64,000 bases of DNA from Oxytricha trifallax (Eukaryota > Ciliophora > Spirotrichea > Sporadotrichida > Oxytrichidae): positions 1-64,000 of the forward strand of contig ARYC01003127.1 of NCBI GenBank assembly GCA_000711775.1, in the 5' to 3' direction. Numbering within the stretch: the first letter of the stretch is position 1; each line of letters opens with the position of its first letter. Both the position numbers and the translations under genes were made by a program. Positions 21,480 to 34,556 of the stretch are shown here, piece after piece. Under the pieces are notes generated by a model. It was not told the DNA's origin. It did no database searches and worked only from the letters and a program-made list of their open reading frames with translations.

Positions 21480-24400
21480 AGTTATATAGGAATTTAATAT
21501 CAATCATCCAGAAGTTGGCTAGGCAATAGAGTTGGCCACATTGATTATTTTTTTGAGCTTCACATTGCCTACTGCTTGAATAAAATTAGATGATTCTTGA
21601 TGTAATTTTTTAATAAGATTTGTGTGTGGAATAATGCTTTTGTAGAGCTTAGTATCGCTGCTATTTATGTATAGTTTAATTAGTGTGTTTTCTCATTTAG
21701 ATGATGGTTGTACTCTTCTTCATTTACTGTCGTTCTCTTAGATATATTTATTTTTATATTGATATTTCTTATATAAGTTAATTAATAATTAATCATGATT
21801 TCAATATTAGAATAATTTGAACACCAGTTCTCAATAAAATAACATAGTAATTTAGCTGTTTTTCTCTAAATCAGCATTATTAAACACCCATAATTTTCGT
21901 TGGCACTATCATTAATTACAAATGATGCTGTATTATATTTAATAATTATTTTTCAGATGAAAATACAGATATTATTTTTATGATTATGGCAGAAAATTAA
22001 AATTAATAGTACCAAGAAATTAATGTGAAGAAACTTCTTAATAACTTAAATATTTTCATTAGTAAATAACTAAATAACTTGTATGTGAATCTATATTAAT
22101 AATCCGTAGTACAGTGGTATTAATTATTTTTTCTAAATTTAATTTAACAATAAATTATAATTTGATATCCTTAAGATTTCTTCTTCAATCATTTTAACTC
22201 TACAATTCTTTTTATCTTTCTTTAAATTAGTATTTTATGCATCCATTATTCCTATAATCAAATTATTGCCATATAAAATAGCTTAATTACTTAATTATAT
22301 TATATTCTTTAGCACGATTTTGTGATAAAATTAAACGAGATAGCTTGTAAAAAATGCATTATTTCTTATTAATTATAAGCGTTGAGTTATTCCGTACCGA
22401 TAGATATTCTCAGAGTATAAACAACTAATTCGTGTATAAAAATCTAAATATTAATTCTTATTCACTTTTGAATTTAAGTTATTGAGTTGGCATATATACA
22501 AATTTTCATTTCTCTCTTAGAATAGCTGTCTTTTTCCCATCATCTACTATCATGAGCTCTCCATAAGCTTAATCGAGTGGCCATCAATATTAGTCGCAAA
22601 TAAATTTTTATATTTATTTAGATTGGTAAAATAAAATTCTACATCTATAATTTAGTAAGAATAATGAAAGAGTTGCCTCCACATTTGAAAGATTAAAAGA
22701 TTGAAATCTCAATAATTTAAAAGTAAAGAATTGATTGACACTATTTCATTAAAATAAATAGCTGTTCTAGCAAAAAGAGAAGAAAAGATAGCATGTGGTT
22801 GTAATTAAAAGATAATTGTGAAATAACATAAACATAAGATGGTTTGTTAATTGTAAACCAAAAGAAAAAATATCAAATGAATATAATAATCTAGGTTATT
22901 TAATTATTAATAAATAAATCCAACATTGAGGATATATATATGTTTTAAAGCTTTTTCTCATAAAAATACGTTTCATGAGGATATTTGCTTAACCTGCGGT
23001 TCTTAGTATTTTAGAAGAAATTTTTTATAAACTTCGAAGAATAAGAGAACAAACTTCACAAACACCATTAATAGAATTCTCAAAGTATATTGAAAATTAC
23101 TTAAACTAAAAGAGAAAATTGAATTTGAAGATAAATTTCATGCTTAATTAAAATAAAATAAGAATAATAAGTACAAGTAAAGTTTATATAATCATAGGGT
23201 TAATTCTAGTATTGGAGAACTTTAAATATAAATGATATATGAGCTTTGAAATAAGAAAATTGAATTTAATCATATAAAATAAAAACTAAAACCAATTGTA
23301 TTAATGAACTTTATTAATCACTTAATGTTGATAATCTTTCTTGTGGTTTTATATGAAATATATTCATCATGAACTCGCAGTCCTTTTTGGTACAAAGAAA
23401 GCTATTTGATATTTCAGCTAACAATGCTTCAGGTCCGCAAATCTTCAACTAATTTCTATCTGGAGTAATAATGGCGAGAATCATAAATTTCACTTTTTAA
23501 ATATTGGACAAGTAAATAAATACCGAAGGTTAGCTTAAAGGGAATGCATGAACCTGATTCGCAAGATTCTCTTATTGAAATTATTGAGAACTATTAAGAA
23601 TTTACATAGTTCAGACTTATAATCAGATCCTTTCCAACTCCAACATTGAATCTAGAGCAAATTTGAGGATTTTCTCTCTAATGCTAACTTAGAAATATCT
23701 AAAAGCCTGAGTTATATTATCGCAGTACAGATGTCAAAAAGCTACACAAATGTGATAACCAGATACTTGCTAAACATTAAATAATCATGTACCCTTCAGA
23801 TATTTTGAGACTTGGAAAAAGAAGAAGATTGGATTGAGCAGAGCATAGAAAAATGATAAAACCATAAACTGTGAATCTATTAACCAGTGATGTTTAACTA
23901 TATTTAATCATTTTTAATAAATATTTAATTTGGCTGCAATTTTCAATAAAATTATGAAACAATACGAAGTAAAAAAAGGCTTAGCAATTAGCAATTATTA
24001 TTTTTGTTGTTGTTGCGATCACTGAAATTTAAATAATAGATATTTTTATATATTTTATTTCTTCAAGATCTCAAGTATATGCCAATTATAATAGGTTTTA
24101 AGTTTTTAATAAAGTATAATTAAGAATATGTTTTTGAATTTCTAAATAAAAATAAGATGAAAATCAATAAGCAATTATGATTATGAATTCAAACTTCTAT
24201 AAATTTATTATTATAATTTTAAAAAAATTAAGATTTTATCATATCAATGATTAAGCACAATAATATTATGATAGATTAAGCTTTAATTTAAACAGTCAAC
24301 AAATCTCTTTATTTAAATCTAACAGATTTTAAATTTTAAAATTTATACTTAAAGTCTTTGTAAGATCTTTCATAAATAATTGATTGAATTTAAGGCTTCA

Positions 24401-27400
24401 TAATTTAGCTTTAAAAAATATCGAGGAAACAATATAATAAACTTACTATTAGATTTAAAATGTACTGTTTTTTAATATTATAAAAATATGCTCTATATAT
24501 TTGTTGATGGTATATTTTAGTGAGGTTATTTAACCTTTTAAAATAAGTCCCATATATCCTCAAAATAACTACATTTCTTTACTTTCTAGACTAAAGGATC
24601 TTTTACTTTTAAATTATTAACTGCAGGATAACATAATTAGAGCAAAAGAATCTATTGATATCTGTGATACTTTTGATTTTAATATATATTTATTATGATT
24701 TCTTTAATTTGATCATAATATCTTGGATGGCTTCAACAAAGACTCATCAAAGTATGTGACATGTTTTTGTTGAGAACTACTGATTCCCGATTTCACCAGT
24801 AGCCTTAGAAAGCTCGAAAAATATAAATCTCCTTGATACTAATAAAATCTTAAACTATTAGAATGCTTTAAGAGCAAATTTGCCAAATATTTCTTCAAGT
24901 ATGATTTAATAATTGCAAATACATTTAATTTTATTGTTAATGTTCAATAGATATGCTTTCACAATCATTTACAAGTAAAATTTACACTTTTAAATAATTT
25001 TAGCACATTTAATGCAATTATATAAATGCAACACCATTATCAAATATCGATCATGAATTTTTGAAATTTAAAAATTAAATCAAAATACCAGATAACGTAA
25101 TATATTTATATTATTCAAGATTAAATATAAAATGGATTATACTAAAAGAATTTGTAAAAATCTGCACTTCAAAAGTGGTACACTTCTCATCATATAAATA
25201 ATCCTGTAAGTGTTTATTTTGATATAAAATTTCATTAAATTGCTAAATGGAACTTCGTAAATAATAATCACTCGTTGTTTTAGAGAAATATCCAACATTT
25301 TGACAATTAGGTTTTTTTATTGTGGTACTCTTATTTCACTTAAGAATCAGTAGTATTCATGTATTTCAATAATAATCTTTTGAAACCTAATACACTCTAC
25401 ACATTCAAACACTCCGCTAAAAGAGAATAGTTTTGGGAATTCTATAAAAATAAAAATAATAATGTGCATTTATAAAAAACTTAGTTATATTAATCAAACA
25501 TAAGCTACAAAAAAGTCTCATAGTTACAGTATTTTAGTACTTGCAGATTAAATTAACTTTACATCTAATAAATAAAGGCAGTTTTTTCTAATTTTTATTT
25601 CTCATATTTACTGATGTTTTGTATTTTATCAATATTAGCACTTTTTGGCTTTGTTATAAGTGTAATCATAAATATTCTTTCAGCCACCAAAGGAATTTAA
25701 TAGGTACAATTTAGTTCTTCTTATTTTAAATTGATATTGTTTTTAAAGAAGCTTATTGCTAGCTTACTCTATACAAAATAATTAAAAATAGCTTTATCGA
25801 CATATTTTCATTAATAATTATTGACATGATATTTTCTTTTAATTAGACAAGTGATAATAAAGAGTAAACTCTTATATATTTAGTTTAAAAGAAATTTTAC
25901 AATCTCTATTATACTTAATTATAGATAACAATTTAACAAAATTAAGCCATATAATTTTGTAAAATATAATAGGATTTAAAATTAATAAATAAATTTAAGA
26001 AATGGTCAATTTTTTTATAAAACAATTTTTCTTTTACTTAAGTATATTTAATTCATGAATGACCTAAAACAATAAAGTTATTAATTTTAAGAAACTTTAT
26101 TAATTAATGTTTAAAACTTACTCAAAATATAAATATAAAGGAATTGAGATAAGCTCGTAATTATTTCTCGACTACCTTAAATAATATAAACAAAGGTAAT
26201 GATTTATAATGAGAAGTTGAAGTTATTAATATAACATTGTGACAAAAGTGAGTCGCTGTATTATTTTTCACAATTGTTTGAATATTAAAATTTTACCCAT
26301 TGGCTTGACCAAAACTGTCAATTAAGCTTAAGTAGTTTGAACGATAAAATATTTATATAAATTTTTGCCACTTTTCTATGACTCAATTTATAGCATGGAA
26401 TAAGTAAATATTTCATATAAGAGTTTTAATTTAAATGATATTTCAACAAATTGATTTATATATGTTGCTTTATATTTTGTACTATTAAATATTTGCTAAT
26501 TGTTGTTTAAAAATGTTTTTAATCATAAATTAAAAATAAAACTGCAAAAGTAAACAAGTTAAGAAAAATCTATTAAATATATTGATGAATCAATTTATCA
26601 AATCAGTTTTTTATATTGTGCAATGATGTTTGTAGTAAAATATTTTAATTAAATGTACATGAATTTTAATATTTATTTTCATTGGAGGAGATTCTTTTAT
26701 ATTCTATCTTATTATAGAATAATTTTAACAGAGTAGGAAACTCATAAACGAGGAAACCTTCTATTTCCAGCATCCTTGAATGTTAAATATACAAGCTTAA
26801 AAATTACAATTAAATACTAAGATTAATAGTATTCAAGAAATGCTCGGATAAATATATATATAATCGATGCAGCTTCAAGCTTCCATTTTAATTGAAAAAC
26901 ATGTGTATAACGAAGACCAAAGACAGTGTATGAAAATTAAATAGTAAAAGGAAGCAAGTTTCCTAAGAAATTTAAAAAATGAGCTTATATTTAATTTAAA
27001 GAAAAGCCGAAAAAATAATAAGAAGCATACTGAAAATTCTAGATAGGGTGGCGAAAGAAATATTTATATTTTCATTACCTGATAATTATATGGTGTAAAT
27101 ATAAATAAAAGAAAGCAAGGACAGCCTCAAATTTTCAAATCAAACAATTTGTGGCTATTTCGCCCGTCTAACCCCTATATCTTAATAATCTAAAATTTAA
27201 ATCAATACCAAGTTTGTCTCATCTTGTTCATTTTCCTCTAACTAGCAATATTTATATACTAAAGCTCTCTTTGAAAATTTTAGAAGCGAATTAAGTGAAA
27301 AGGCACCCAATTTTTTGTATTATTTTAATAAGAAAAATAAAATAAAGTAGCACTTCCATCTTTGAATCTCTTTCTCTGAATGATTAAATAATTATAGAAA

Positions 27401-28685
27401 CTTATTGAGAATTCTCTATTATTTGATGGGGAATTCTTCATAAAATCGAAGGCAGGGTTGATCATATCTGAAAGAGAAATGAATTATTAAAAAGATAGAT
27501 ATTAATAAAAGCGACAATCTATTAATTAATTAAAAATATAAATTAATTTAATTAATATTCCCAATATATCATACACCCATAATAAATTATGAAAGGTATA
27601 ATAAAGTTAAGAATTTAAACTCAAAGTGGCTCAATTGCCTTACATTTATAAAACCCTTGACTTATTAAGTTGGTAAATGTGAGTGTAGAAACAAATAAAT
27701 CATTAGTTTTTTAGATTTACATATGCTAAAATCTTAATATACACACCTTTAATAAAATCTTTGAATAATGTATGAATAAATATAGATTTTCTGATCAAAT
27801 GATATTAATAATTATAAAATAGTGAGTCAAGAAAAAGAGGGACCTGTTTATCCAGTTTATATACTCATAACATTAGAGAAATGAGACTAAAGCAATAATT
27901 CAAATAAAATTGGTAAAAAAAGAGAAAGTAGATTAACTTTAGAATTATGGAAAAGAGTTTATGGGAAGAATCTTACTATATTTAATAATTATAAAAGAAC
28001 TTAAAATAAACTAAAATATTACAAGTTATATAGTAGGCATATTTATGAAATAATTTAAAAATATTTTTTTGAAAAAACATAAAAATTACCTAAAAATGAC
28101 ATGAATTATAAAAAGGAATAACTCTATTAATATAAAGAAGTTTAAAATCTAGATGATATTCAACACTTTCCAAGAATGTTTTTTTTGAGGGAATAAAGCA
28201 TTCGCAATATTCTTATAAATCTATTTTATATGATTCCCTATTCTAGTTGCCAGAGTTACTTAAACATAACCAAAAAGTTAACATCTTATATTAATTACAG
28301 GAAATTTACATTAGGGTTTGAAAAATTACAAGATAGCGTGAAATTTTCATTTTTAAATTGTTATTATAATTTAGATGAAACAAAACTATGAAATAATGGA
28401 CTTAAAAATTATAACATATAATAAATTTATATTTGCATTAATATCTCTCAAAAACATCGAATTTAGGCAAAAGATGATACAAATAAATTAGTGAAAAATT
28501 TAATCTCATAAATCTTATTCAATTTTATTGTCAAGATGGAATAGCGAAGTATTTGTTCATAAGCTCCCTTCATTGCTGCATAATGAATATGAGTGAACGA
28601 AATTGGCATATTAATTAATTGAAGTTTATTTGGGGATTATGAATTAAAAAATGAGAAAAAGTTAATAAATCTTAGAATCATCTTA
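21480..28685. other. Seven kilobases of AT-rich DNA without recognisable genes
   Basis: Continuous AT-rich sequence with dense TGA in all frames, scattered A- and T-runs and no palindrome or transposon ends that I could find. Slightly lower AT around 23.4-23.9 kb gives short frames of no clear meaning. It fits germline-limited sequence eliminated during macronuclear development. Confidence 0.5.
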
Positions 28686-28745
28686 TGATAAAGTGTAAAT
28701 ATTTTAAATTACATCTTCAATGTGATTGTTAAGTTAATAAATCGA

Positions 28746-29474
28746 ATGATTACTAAATAAAGGTTAATTGCTATATACATAATCCAAGTGAATATACTCT
28801 TTGTTCATTTTGCTTACTTGCTATAAGATTAAATAAAAAATAATTTAGTTTATAGCTTAAAAGATTCTCAAAATTTGTATCGTACATGCAAAATTTTTCT
28901 TTACTCCATTCACTCTAAGCAGAAAATTACTTTTCATAACCAGCACTCAGAGCTGAATGACTCTGAATAATTTATAGCAAAATTAATTTTAAAATTGATA
29001 AGTCTAACTAAGGATCTATCTAACTTTCCAGAGTTGCTGGTTTTAATCAGCAATTCTAGACAAGCTAATTAAAATATGACTGTATACAGTTTTAAGGAAA
29101 GAACAACCAGATAGAAATAATTGCAAAGAAAGAAAATAGAGAGATGGGGAAACTGTTATTATAGATATTAGATTTTGATAGAGCGGGGCTTTAAGATTAA
29201 ATTTGTCAGCCATATCTTGTCTAGTAGGATTTAATTAATTAATATAATCCAATTAGACATAGTGGAAAATAATTTATATAATTTCAACCTAAATAAGCTG
29301 AATAGAAAAATTAAATTAAAATTATAAGGAAATTTTAGTAAAAGAATAAAAAATAAAAATCCTAAATAACCTTTTTCATCATCTTCTTTATCGTCTTCCT
29401 CGTCATCATTATCAGTAGGTATTAGTTTTTGTTGTCTCCTCTCTGTGTAGCCTGACGAAGCATCTATCTGGTGA
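28746..29474 (+). CDS. Hypothetical ORF, 242 codons
   Basis: Open in the Gln code from ATG 28746 to TGA 29472-29474. The central part is protein-like (KITFHNQHSELNDSEQFIAK, LTKDLSNFPELLVLISNSRQ, YSFKERTTRQKQLQRKK). The last ~35 codons are antisense to the exon-like repeat copy at 29375-29560 and give a Ser run, so the true gene may end earlier. An alternative frame in 29050-29350 is also plausible. Length alone is not significant here; I rely on the central composition. No family recognised. Confidence 0.35.
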
Positions 29475-29560
29475 CACCTCTGGTTCTACCAGGTATGACC
29501 ACTAAAAAGAAAATATTAAAAGATATCCTTTTCGTAACTTAATTTTAAGTGGATGCACCA
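29375..29560 (-). repeat. Exon-like dispersed repeat (family E), copy at 29.5 kb
   Basis: On the minus strand: an intron-like AT-rich lead ending in TTTTTAG, then VVIPGRTRGVTRQMLRQATQ and a following Asp/Glu-rich stretch in a shifted frame. It matches the insert in TBE copy 2 over PGRT-G and LRxAT, and at the DNA level across the intron-like lead. Confidence 0.55.
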
Positions 29561-29956
29561 CTTCTGATTAATAAGAATACTTACTAGTATACTATCTTTT
29601 CTCAATTAAAATAGGGATTATTAAATATTAAAATTTATTATATATTTGGCATATATAAATGTCTAAAAATTAGACATAGTAAACTTCATTCGATAGTAGC
29701 TGGATATTTAATGTTGGTGATATTTGACTTCTTATTAGGAGGGAGCTAGCTCAACCTTAATTTAAACGCAAATTAATTAAATTTTAAGGCACTAAACTAA
29801 GTTATAGTAAACTTGCTCCCACGATTATATATCTCAGTGCAACTATGGTAAAGTCCACCATATTTTAAAATCCCTATAGATTGAGTCTTAAATCATTCAA
29901 CTTGGATAATTCTTGCATGCACAAAGAATAACAATAATATAAATAATACTATATTT

Positions 29957-30184
29957 TCATTCGAGGCACAATCGAATAATTACTATGCAAAGCACTAGCC
30001 CTGTAAAGGTTTTTAAACTTTTGTTTAGGTGATCGATTGAGTGGAATCTTTCATCTACTCCCTCTGTTGTTTCCTTTCCTTTTGTTTCCTTTCTAACAGG
30101 TTTTCTTCCTCTTCTTTTCTCCTTCTTTCCTCTTGATTTGTTGAGAGTTTTTTTGATGTTGCCTTCTTCTCTCATGAGGATCAA
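29957..30184 (-). CDS. Small basic hypothetical ORF
   Basis: On the minus strand MREEGNIKKTLNKSRGKKEK and a very basic stretch lead to a hydrophobic end (TFTGLVLCIVIIRLC) and TGA at 29957-29959. Only the Lys/Arg-rich part stands out from surrounding AT-rich DNA. It could be the basic tail of a larger gene fragment. No family recognised. Confidence 0.3.
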   Translation of the reverse strand: MILMREEGNIKKTLNKSRGKKEKRRGRKPVRKETKGKETTEGVDERFHSIDHLNKSLKTFTGLVLCIVIIRLCLE

Positions 30185-30189
30185 TTATT

Positions 30190-31580
30190 TTAATTTGAGT
30201 GAGAAAGAATATTCTTTTCTCGAGTATTATATTATTTTTGAATCTGATAGTTAGGAGTTTTATTTTGTCAGAATTTATAAAATTTAAATGTTTTTGAAAA
30301 TTTTTTCAACAAACAATTGGTTGTATTTCTTGCACATCTGTTTTTTCAAATAATGATGCAGCATTTTCCAATAGCTTCTACACCCTTTCTTATAACTATA
30401 GCGAAAAATATTGTAACTTTTAGCCCACTTAGTTTAATTGATTAATTAAATTATTTGTACATCAGCCTAGTTAAAGAATTGTCTAGCTTTGGCAGTGATT
30501 AACTTACCAAATATTATTAAGACTCTATACTAAAGTCAGAGGTTTCTTTGTGGAGCTTAGAGTTGATTGTAGACATCCAAATTGATATGCATGATTCACT
30601 TTCAACAATACTTTGCTGGAGCTCAATCTTACTTAGGTTATATAATTGTAATTAATATTAATAATAACTATTAAGAGTTTGGTCCTATATTAATAATTGA
30701 TATTTTTATTTAGAACTAATTTTATTATGAGTTATTGCTAACTTCTTATTTATTAGGCAATAGAGTTTTTGCCTGGTAAAAACAGTTAGATTTGTTAAAT
30801 GCCAGATCACTTGACTCGTTTGAGTACAAATTTTCATTGAGGATTTCTTTGCCCTCTGAGTTCCAGTTAGAGTCATCGTCTCTCTCTCATAGATTATTCT
30901 TTTTTTTATTTTAATTATGATTGATTATATGGAAAGAACTCATGGAGTTTCTTTCTTTTGATAGGACGCATTCTCAGTTGTCATTGTATCTTGTATTTAC
31001 ATTTTTAATTAGTGAGGTGTCCAATTTTATATGTTGTCAGAGTAAATGCCTTTGTTTTTGACAGAGTCTGATTGAGGACTATATAGTATCTTTTGATCAT
31101 TAGCTATTTTTGCCTGACTATTTGTTAGGAATTGATGAACTTGTTGTTGACTTGAGGAGTATTAGTAGTTATAAGATTTTTAAGAGTACTCTTTTTGTAT
31201 AAGAGCTTATGAATTTCTAGCTTATAAGAGATGATGAAGTCGTGTTCTTTCCTAATTATTCTTTTAAGTCGGATAGTAATAGTTTATAAAATGTGAAGTG
31301 CCCATTGATTTTTTTTATTAATTTGATTGCATATTTGTTTACTTGCTTTCAGCTTGAGTATATATAAGGCATCTACAGTATATGCTCAATATACCCATTC
31401 TCTGTTTTTATACTTTTATGATATAGTGATTTTTTTTTAATTTAAAATCCCATTTTAAAATGTTTATGTTGAGCATTACTTAATTATATTTGTTATTTAA
31501 TTTAGACTAATTGTATAATATTATTAAACTATAAGTAAATATGGGAAATAAAAAATAAAATTTAATATTTTTATGAATAT
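30190..31580. other. T-rich intergenic DNA, little visible
   Basis: T-rich on the plus strand; minus-strand frames are short. Between 30.75 and 31.35 kb AT is a little lower and decayed coding sequence is possible, but I could not make out a consistent frame. Confidence 0.35.
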
Positions 31581-31584
31581 TTAC

Positions 31585-31587
31585 ATT
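31585..31587. other. Target duplication ATT, left of TBE copy 3
   Basis: Matches ATT at 35731-35733 on the other side; ANT-type duplication. Confidence 0.75.
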
Positions 31588-31724
31588 CAAAACTCCAAAA
31601 CTGTTAATGAGGTTTATAAATGCTTTGATTTGTAGAGTAAAGTTGGGTTTTTATTAGGGTTAGTAGAGAAAATGCATGTTTTATGTGGTTTAATATGTAT
31701 TTATAGAATATTATTAGTCCTAAA

Positions 31725-33199
31725 TCAAACGAATTTTATCTGCTTGTCTCTGTTATACTTCATGAATCTTGCTGTCTTTAAAGGCTATAACATATCATCT
31801 AAGGATTATTTAGGATAGGCAGGGGGTCTTACTATTGTCTTCTCTACAATCTTTCTTATTCCTAAGCAAACTTCATTCTGCTTTAAATGCTTTTCTGCTA
31901 AGCCTATTGACTGCTTTTCATGCTTAGTGCCAAAGTAAGTCATACTCTCCATATCGTACTCTAAAATTATTGCTGCTACTGCCCATACATCCCATTAAAC
32001 AGAACCATTCTTCCACTTCTCTCTTGTTGGGAATTATCCTGGGGTGCCAAGCACCTTTGCTAGTGTGACTTTCTCTTTTCTTATAGCTCTATTGAAATCT
32101 ATGACTGCTATTTCTAAGGGACAGAGGTTTAGCATAACATTTTCTGGCTTCAAATCTCTATGAACATATCCTAGTTCACGAAACTCTTTCACACCCTTCG
32201 TCATATCAGAGAGTATCTCGTTGAGATCATCAGGGTATATATTATGATACAGATAATCTCTTAAAGTAATTTCAAATTTCTTAAGTCTGAAAGCTATGAA
32301 GCCATGACCTAGAATAACTCCATCCAACTTAATCAAATTATTGCAATTCATTTTCTATGCCTCTTTAAGTATGATATACTCGTTCGCGAATTCATTCTAA
32401 TGCTGCTCATTCTTAATGAGATAGCTGAATGGGTAGGACTTTTAGATATTCATCGACCAACTTAAGTTTAGCTTTGTTAGGGACGTCTATGTTTAAATAA
32501 TTTTCAATGCAGCTGCTAATGTCAAATGCATTTAGAGCAGGTATATACATAGCCCCTTTTTTAAGCATCCCCTCTTGTAAGCATACAATAAATGCTCTAT
32601 TAGCAGGTAGGTTCATCTATTCGTAGTGTTTTTATCTCATATCCTTCTCCTTCTGCTCTTTTAGTGATTCAACTGTATTTTATTTCCTTTGGCTTGCACT
32701 AATTTTTAGGTCTCTTGGTCTTAAATCAAGAGCTCACTAAGGTGATGTTTCTGCATGTGTTTCTTGACTTTAGCTGAGTGGGAATAAGACTTCTCACTAG
32801 TCGTGCACTGGTACCTGCCATCGACCTTATCATGCTTAAAATATATCTTACTCTTACCAGAGTGCACCTCTTTCATATGCCTCTTTAAACTTGAGTCGGT
32901 AGAGAATAAGTTTTAAGAGTCTTAGCATTCATAGGTTTTTATTTTCTCAATCTTTAGCTGTTCTTTTACTTTCTCAACATCTTATATTGATGTTTAAACT
33001 CCCATCTTAGCTTTCTCCCATCTTAGCTTTCTGCTTCTTGTTCTAAACTTCAATAATAAAAACCTAGGCTCAAATTAAATTGTTCATAGGTCTGCCTCCC
33101 TCTCAATGTAGATAACTTCTGGTTTCTTAGTGGATCCAAAGTTGATCTAAATTAACTTTCTCCTAGAGAAGCCGCTTTGTGGTTTAAGTTGACCGCCAT
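31725..33199 (-). pseudogene. TBE zinc-finger/kinase gene, copy 3
   Basis: From MAVNLNHKAAS at 33199 to TGA 31725-31727. The two finger positions are present but damaged: YECQDSQNLF has Ser in place of the second Cys (near 32920) and YQCTTSEKSY likewise (near 32810), while the His pairs remain. The kinase half is better kept: GYVHRDLKPENVML (near 32135-32175), AVIDFNRAIRK (DFN for DFG) and VLGTPG (32034-32060). The clearest open stretch is 32034-32351. The loss of zinc ligands but retention of kinase motifs is notable, though frameshifts are also present. Confidence 0.8.
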
Positions 33200-33766
33200 G
33201 TTTGAATTCAAATTTAAATTTCTATTACAAAGCTCTTAAAACCTCTATAGCTATACTATGTATGAGTTGCCACAGCATTAGTGATGGTTTGATCTCACCT
33301 CTAAGACTTCATATTTATACTAAGTTTATAACTATTAATTTTCTAATTTCATGCTTAATATTTTTAATTTTGGTACCAACCTAGAAAAAATGGAGGTTGG
33401 TACTGGTACCAATTAGGTTTTGAACCAGTTTGGAACTTTTCCATTAAAACTTCACTGGATTAAAACTAGGTACTAATTAAGTTTTGGTACTATTAAATTG
33501 GTACCAATTAAAATTAAACGGAATTAGTACCAGTACTAATTAAATTAAAACAAATTTGGTACTAATTCAATGGAACTAAATTGATAAAAATGGAGATCCA
33601 TCTCTGAAGTTTGTTAAAGTACAGCTTTTACAAACTTTCTCCGCGTATTTATCTTTACAGGGTTGACCTCCTGTAAGATGCACATATTTAAAAGTAAGAT
33701 TTAAAAATAGGATCAAGAGGTTTATAAATTAAAACTTGAAATTAATTAATAGGAAGAGGAACAAAG

Positions 33767-34556
33767 ATGGAATCAATGAGTGCTTCAATGAAAAGGGTTG
33801 AGGCTTAGGAAATGATCTCAAGATTCAGAAGCAAGGAAGATCTCTATCGATATCTCACTCAACATGGTAAGATGACTTGATGACTAATAACAAATTATAC
33901 AGTTGGTTTGTTCCTTCCAACGATAGAAGGTACCAAAATTTCATTCTTAAAAGCAATACTTTGTTAGGAGAAGAAAGCTTTTAAAAATAAAGAGATTAAA
34001 CTAATAGAAAATCCCAACTACCCTGAGCTTTCAGTCACAAATCTTTATGAGGATGCCATGTAAGATGAGGAAGTGGTATTTTACCTTCATACCAAGAAAC
34101 AACTCTCTAATAAACTACCAAGAGGAACTTTTTCTTTGCTGTTCTTGGCACAATAAAAGAGGAGTATCTCAGAGAAATGATTGAAGAAGCACATAAGAAA
34201 TGATATTCTATCTCTCCTGAAGACTAGAAGAAGCAAGGCATTCTAATAAGCTCAGTTTGGCTAGAGGAACTCAAGAAGCATCCTTATCTCTCTAGTAAGC
34301 TTTATTATATAAATTCTTAGTGAAACCTGGCACTGATATATATCTTATGAAAGAGCATGCTAAGGTTCATAAAGATAGAAAACAGCAGACAGTTCATTAA
34401 GTTAGCAAGATACTTTATAAAATTGTTTAAAAGCCAGAAGATATGAACATAAATGCAGGAGATGGCAGCAAGAGAAGAAACATAGTGTCTTTCAAGCCTT
34501 AAGAAGAAGAAAAGAAAGAGAAGCCAAATCCATTTAAGGGACCATTTAATATGTGA
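33767..34556 (+). pseudogene. TBE 22-kDa-type gene, copy 3
   Basis: Starts MESMSASMKRVEAQEM at 33767, equivalent to the start at 1229, and ends PNPFKGPFNM at TGA 34554-34556. Conserved segments: GLFLPTIEGTKISFLK (near 33905-33955), SVTNLYEDAMQDEEVVFYL and a basic C-terminus KRRNIVSFKPQEEEKKEKP. Two adjacent TGAs near 33885 and later frame changes interrupt it. This copy preserves the C-terminal end of the protein best. Confidence 0.8.

Noticed and set aside
21480-28685. Several TGA-free frames of 100-200 codons in AT-rich DNA
   Set aside because: With TGA as sole stop and this AT content, such frames are expected by chance; composition is Ile/Asn/Lys/Leu noise with no periodic bias visible.
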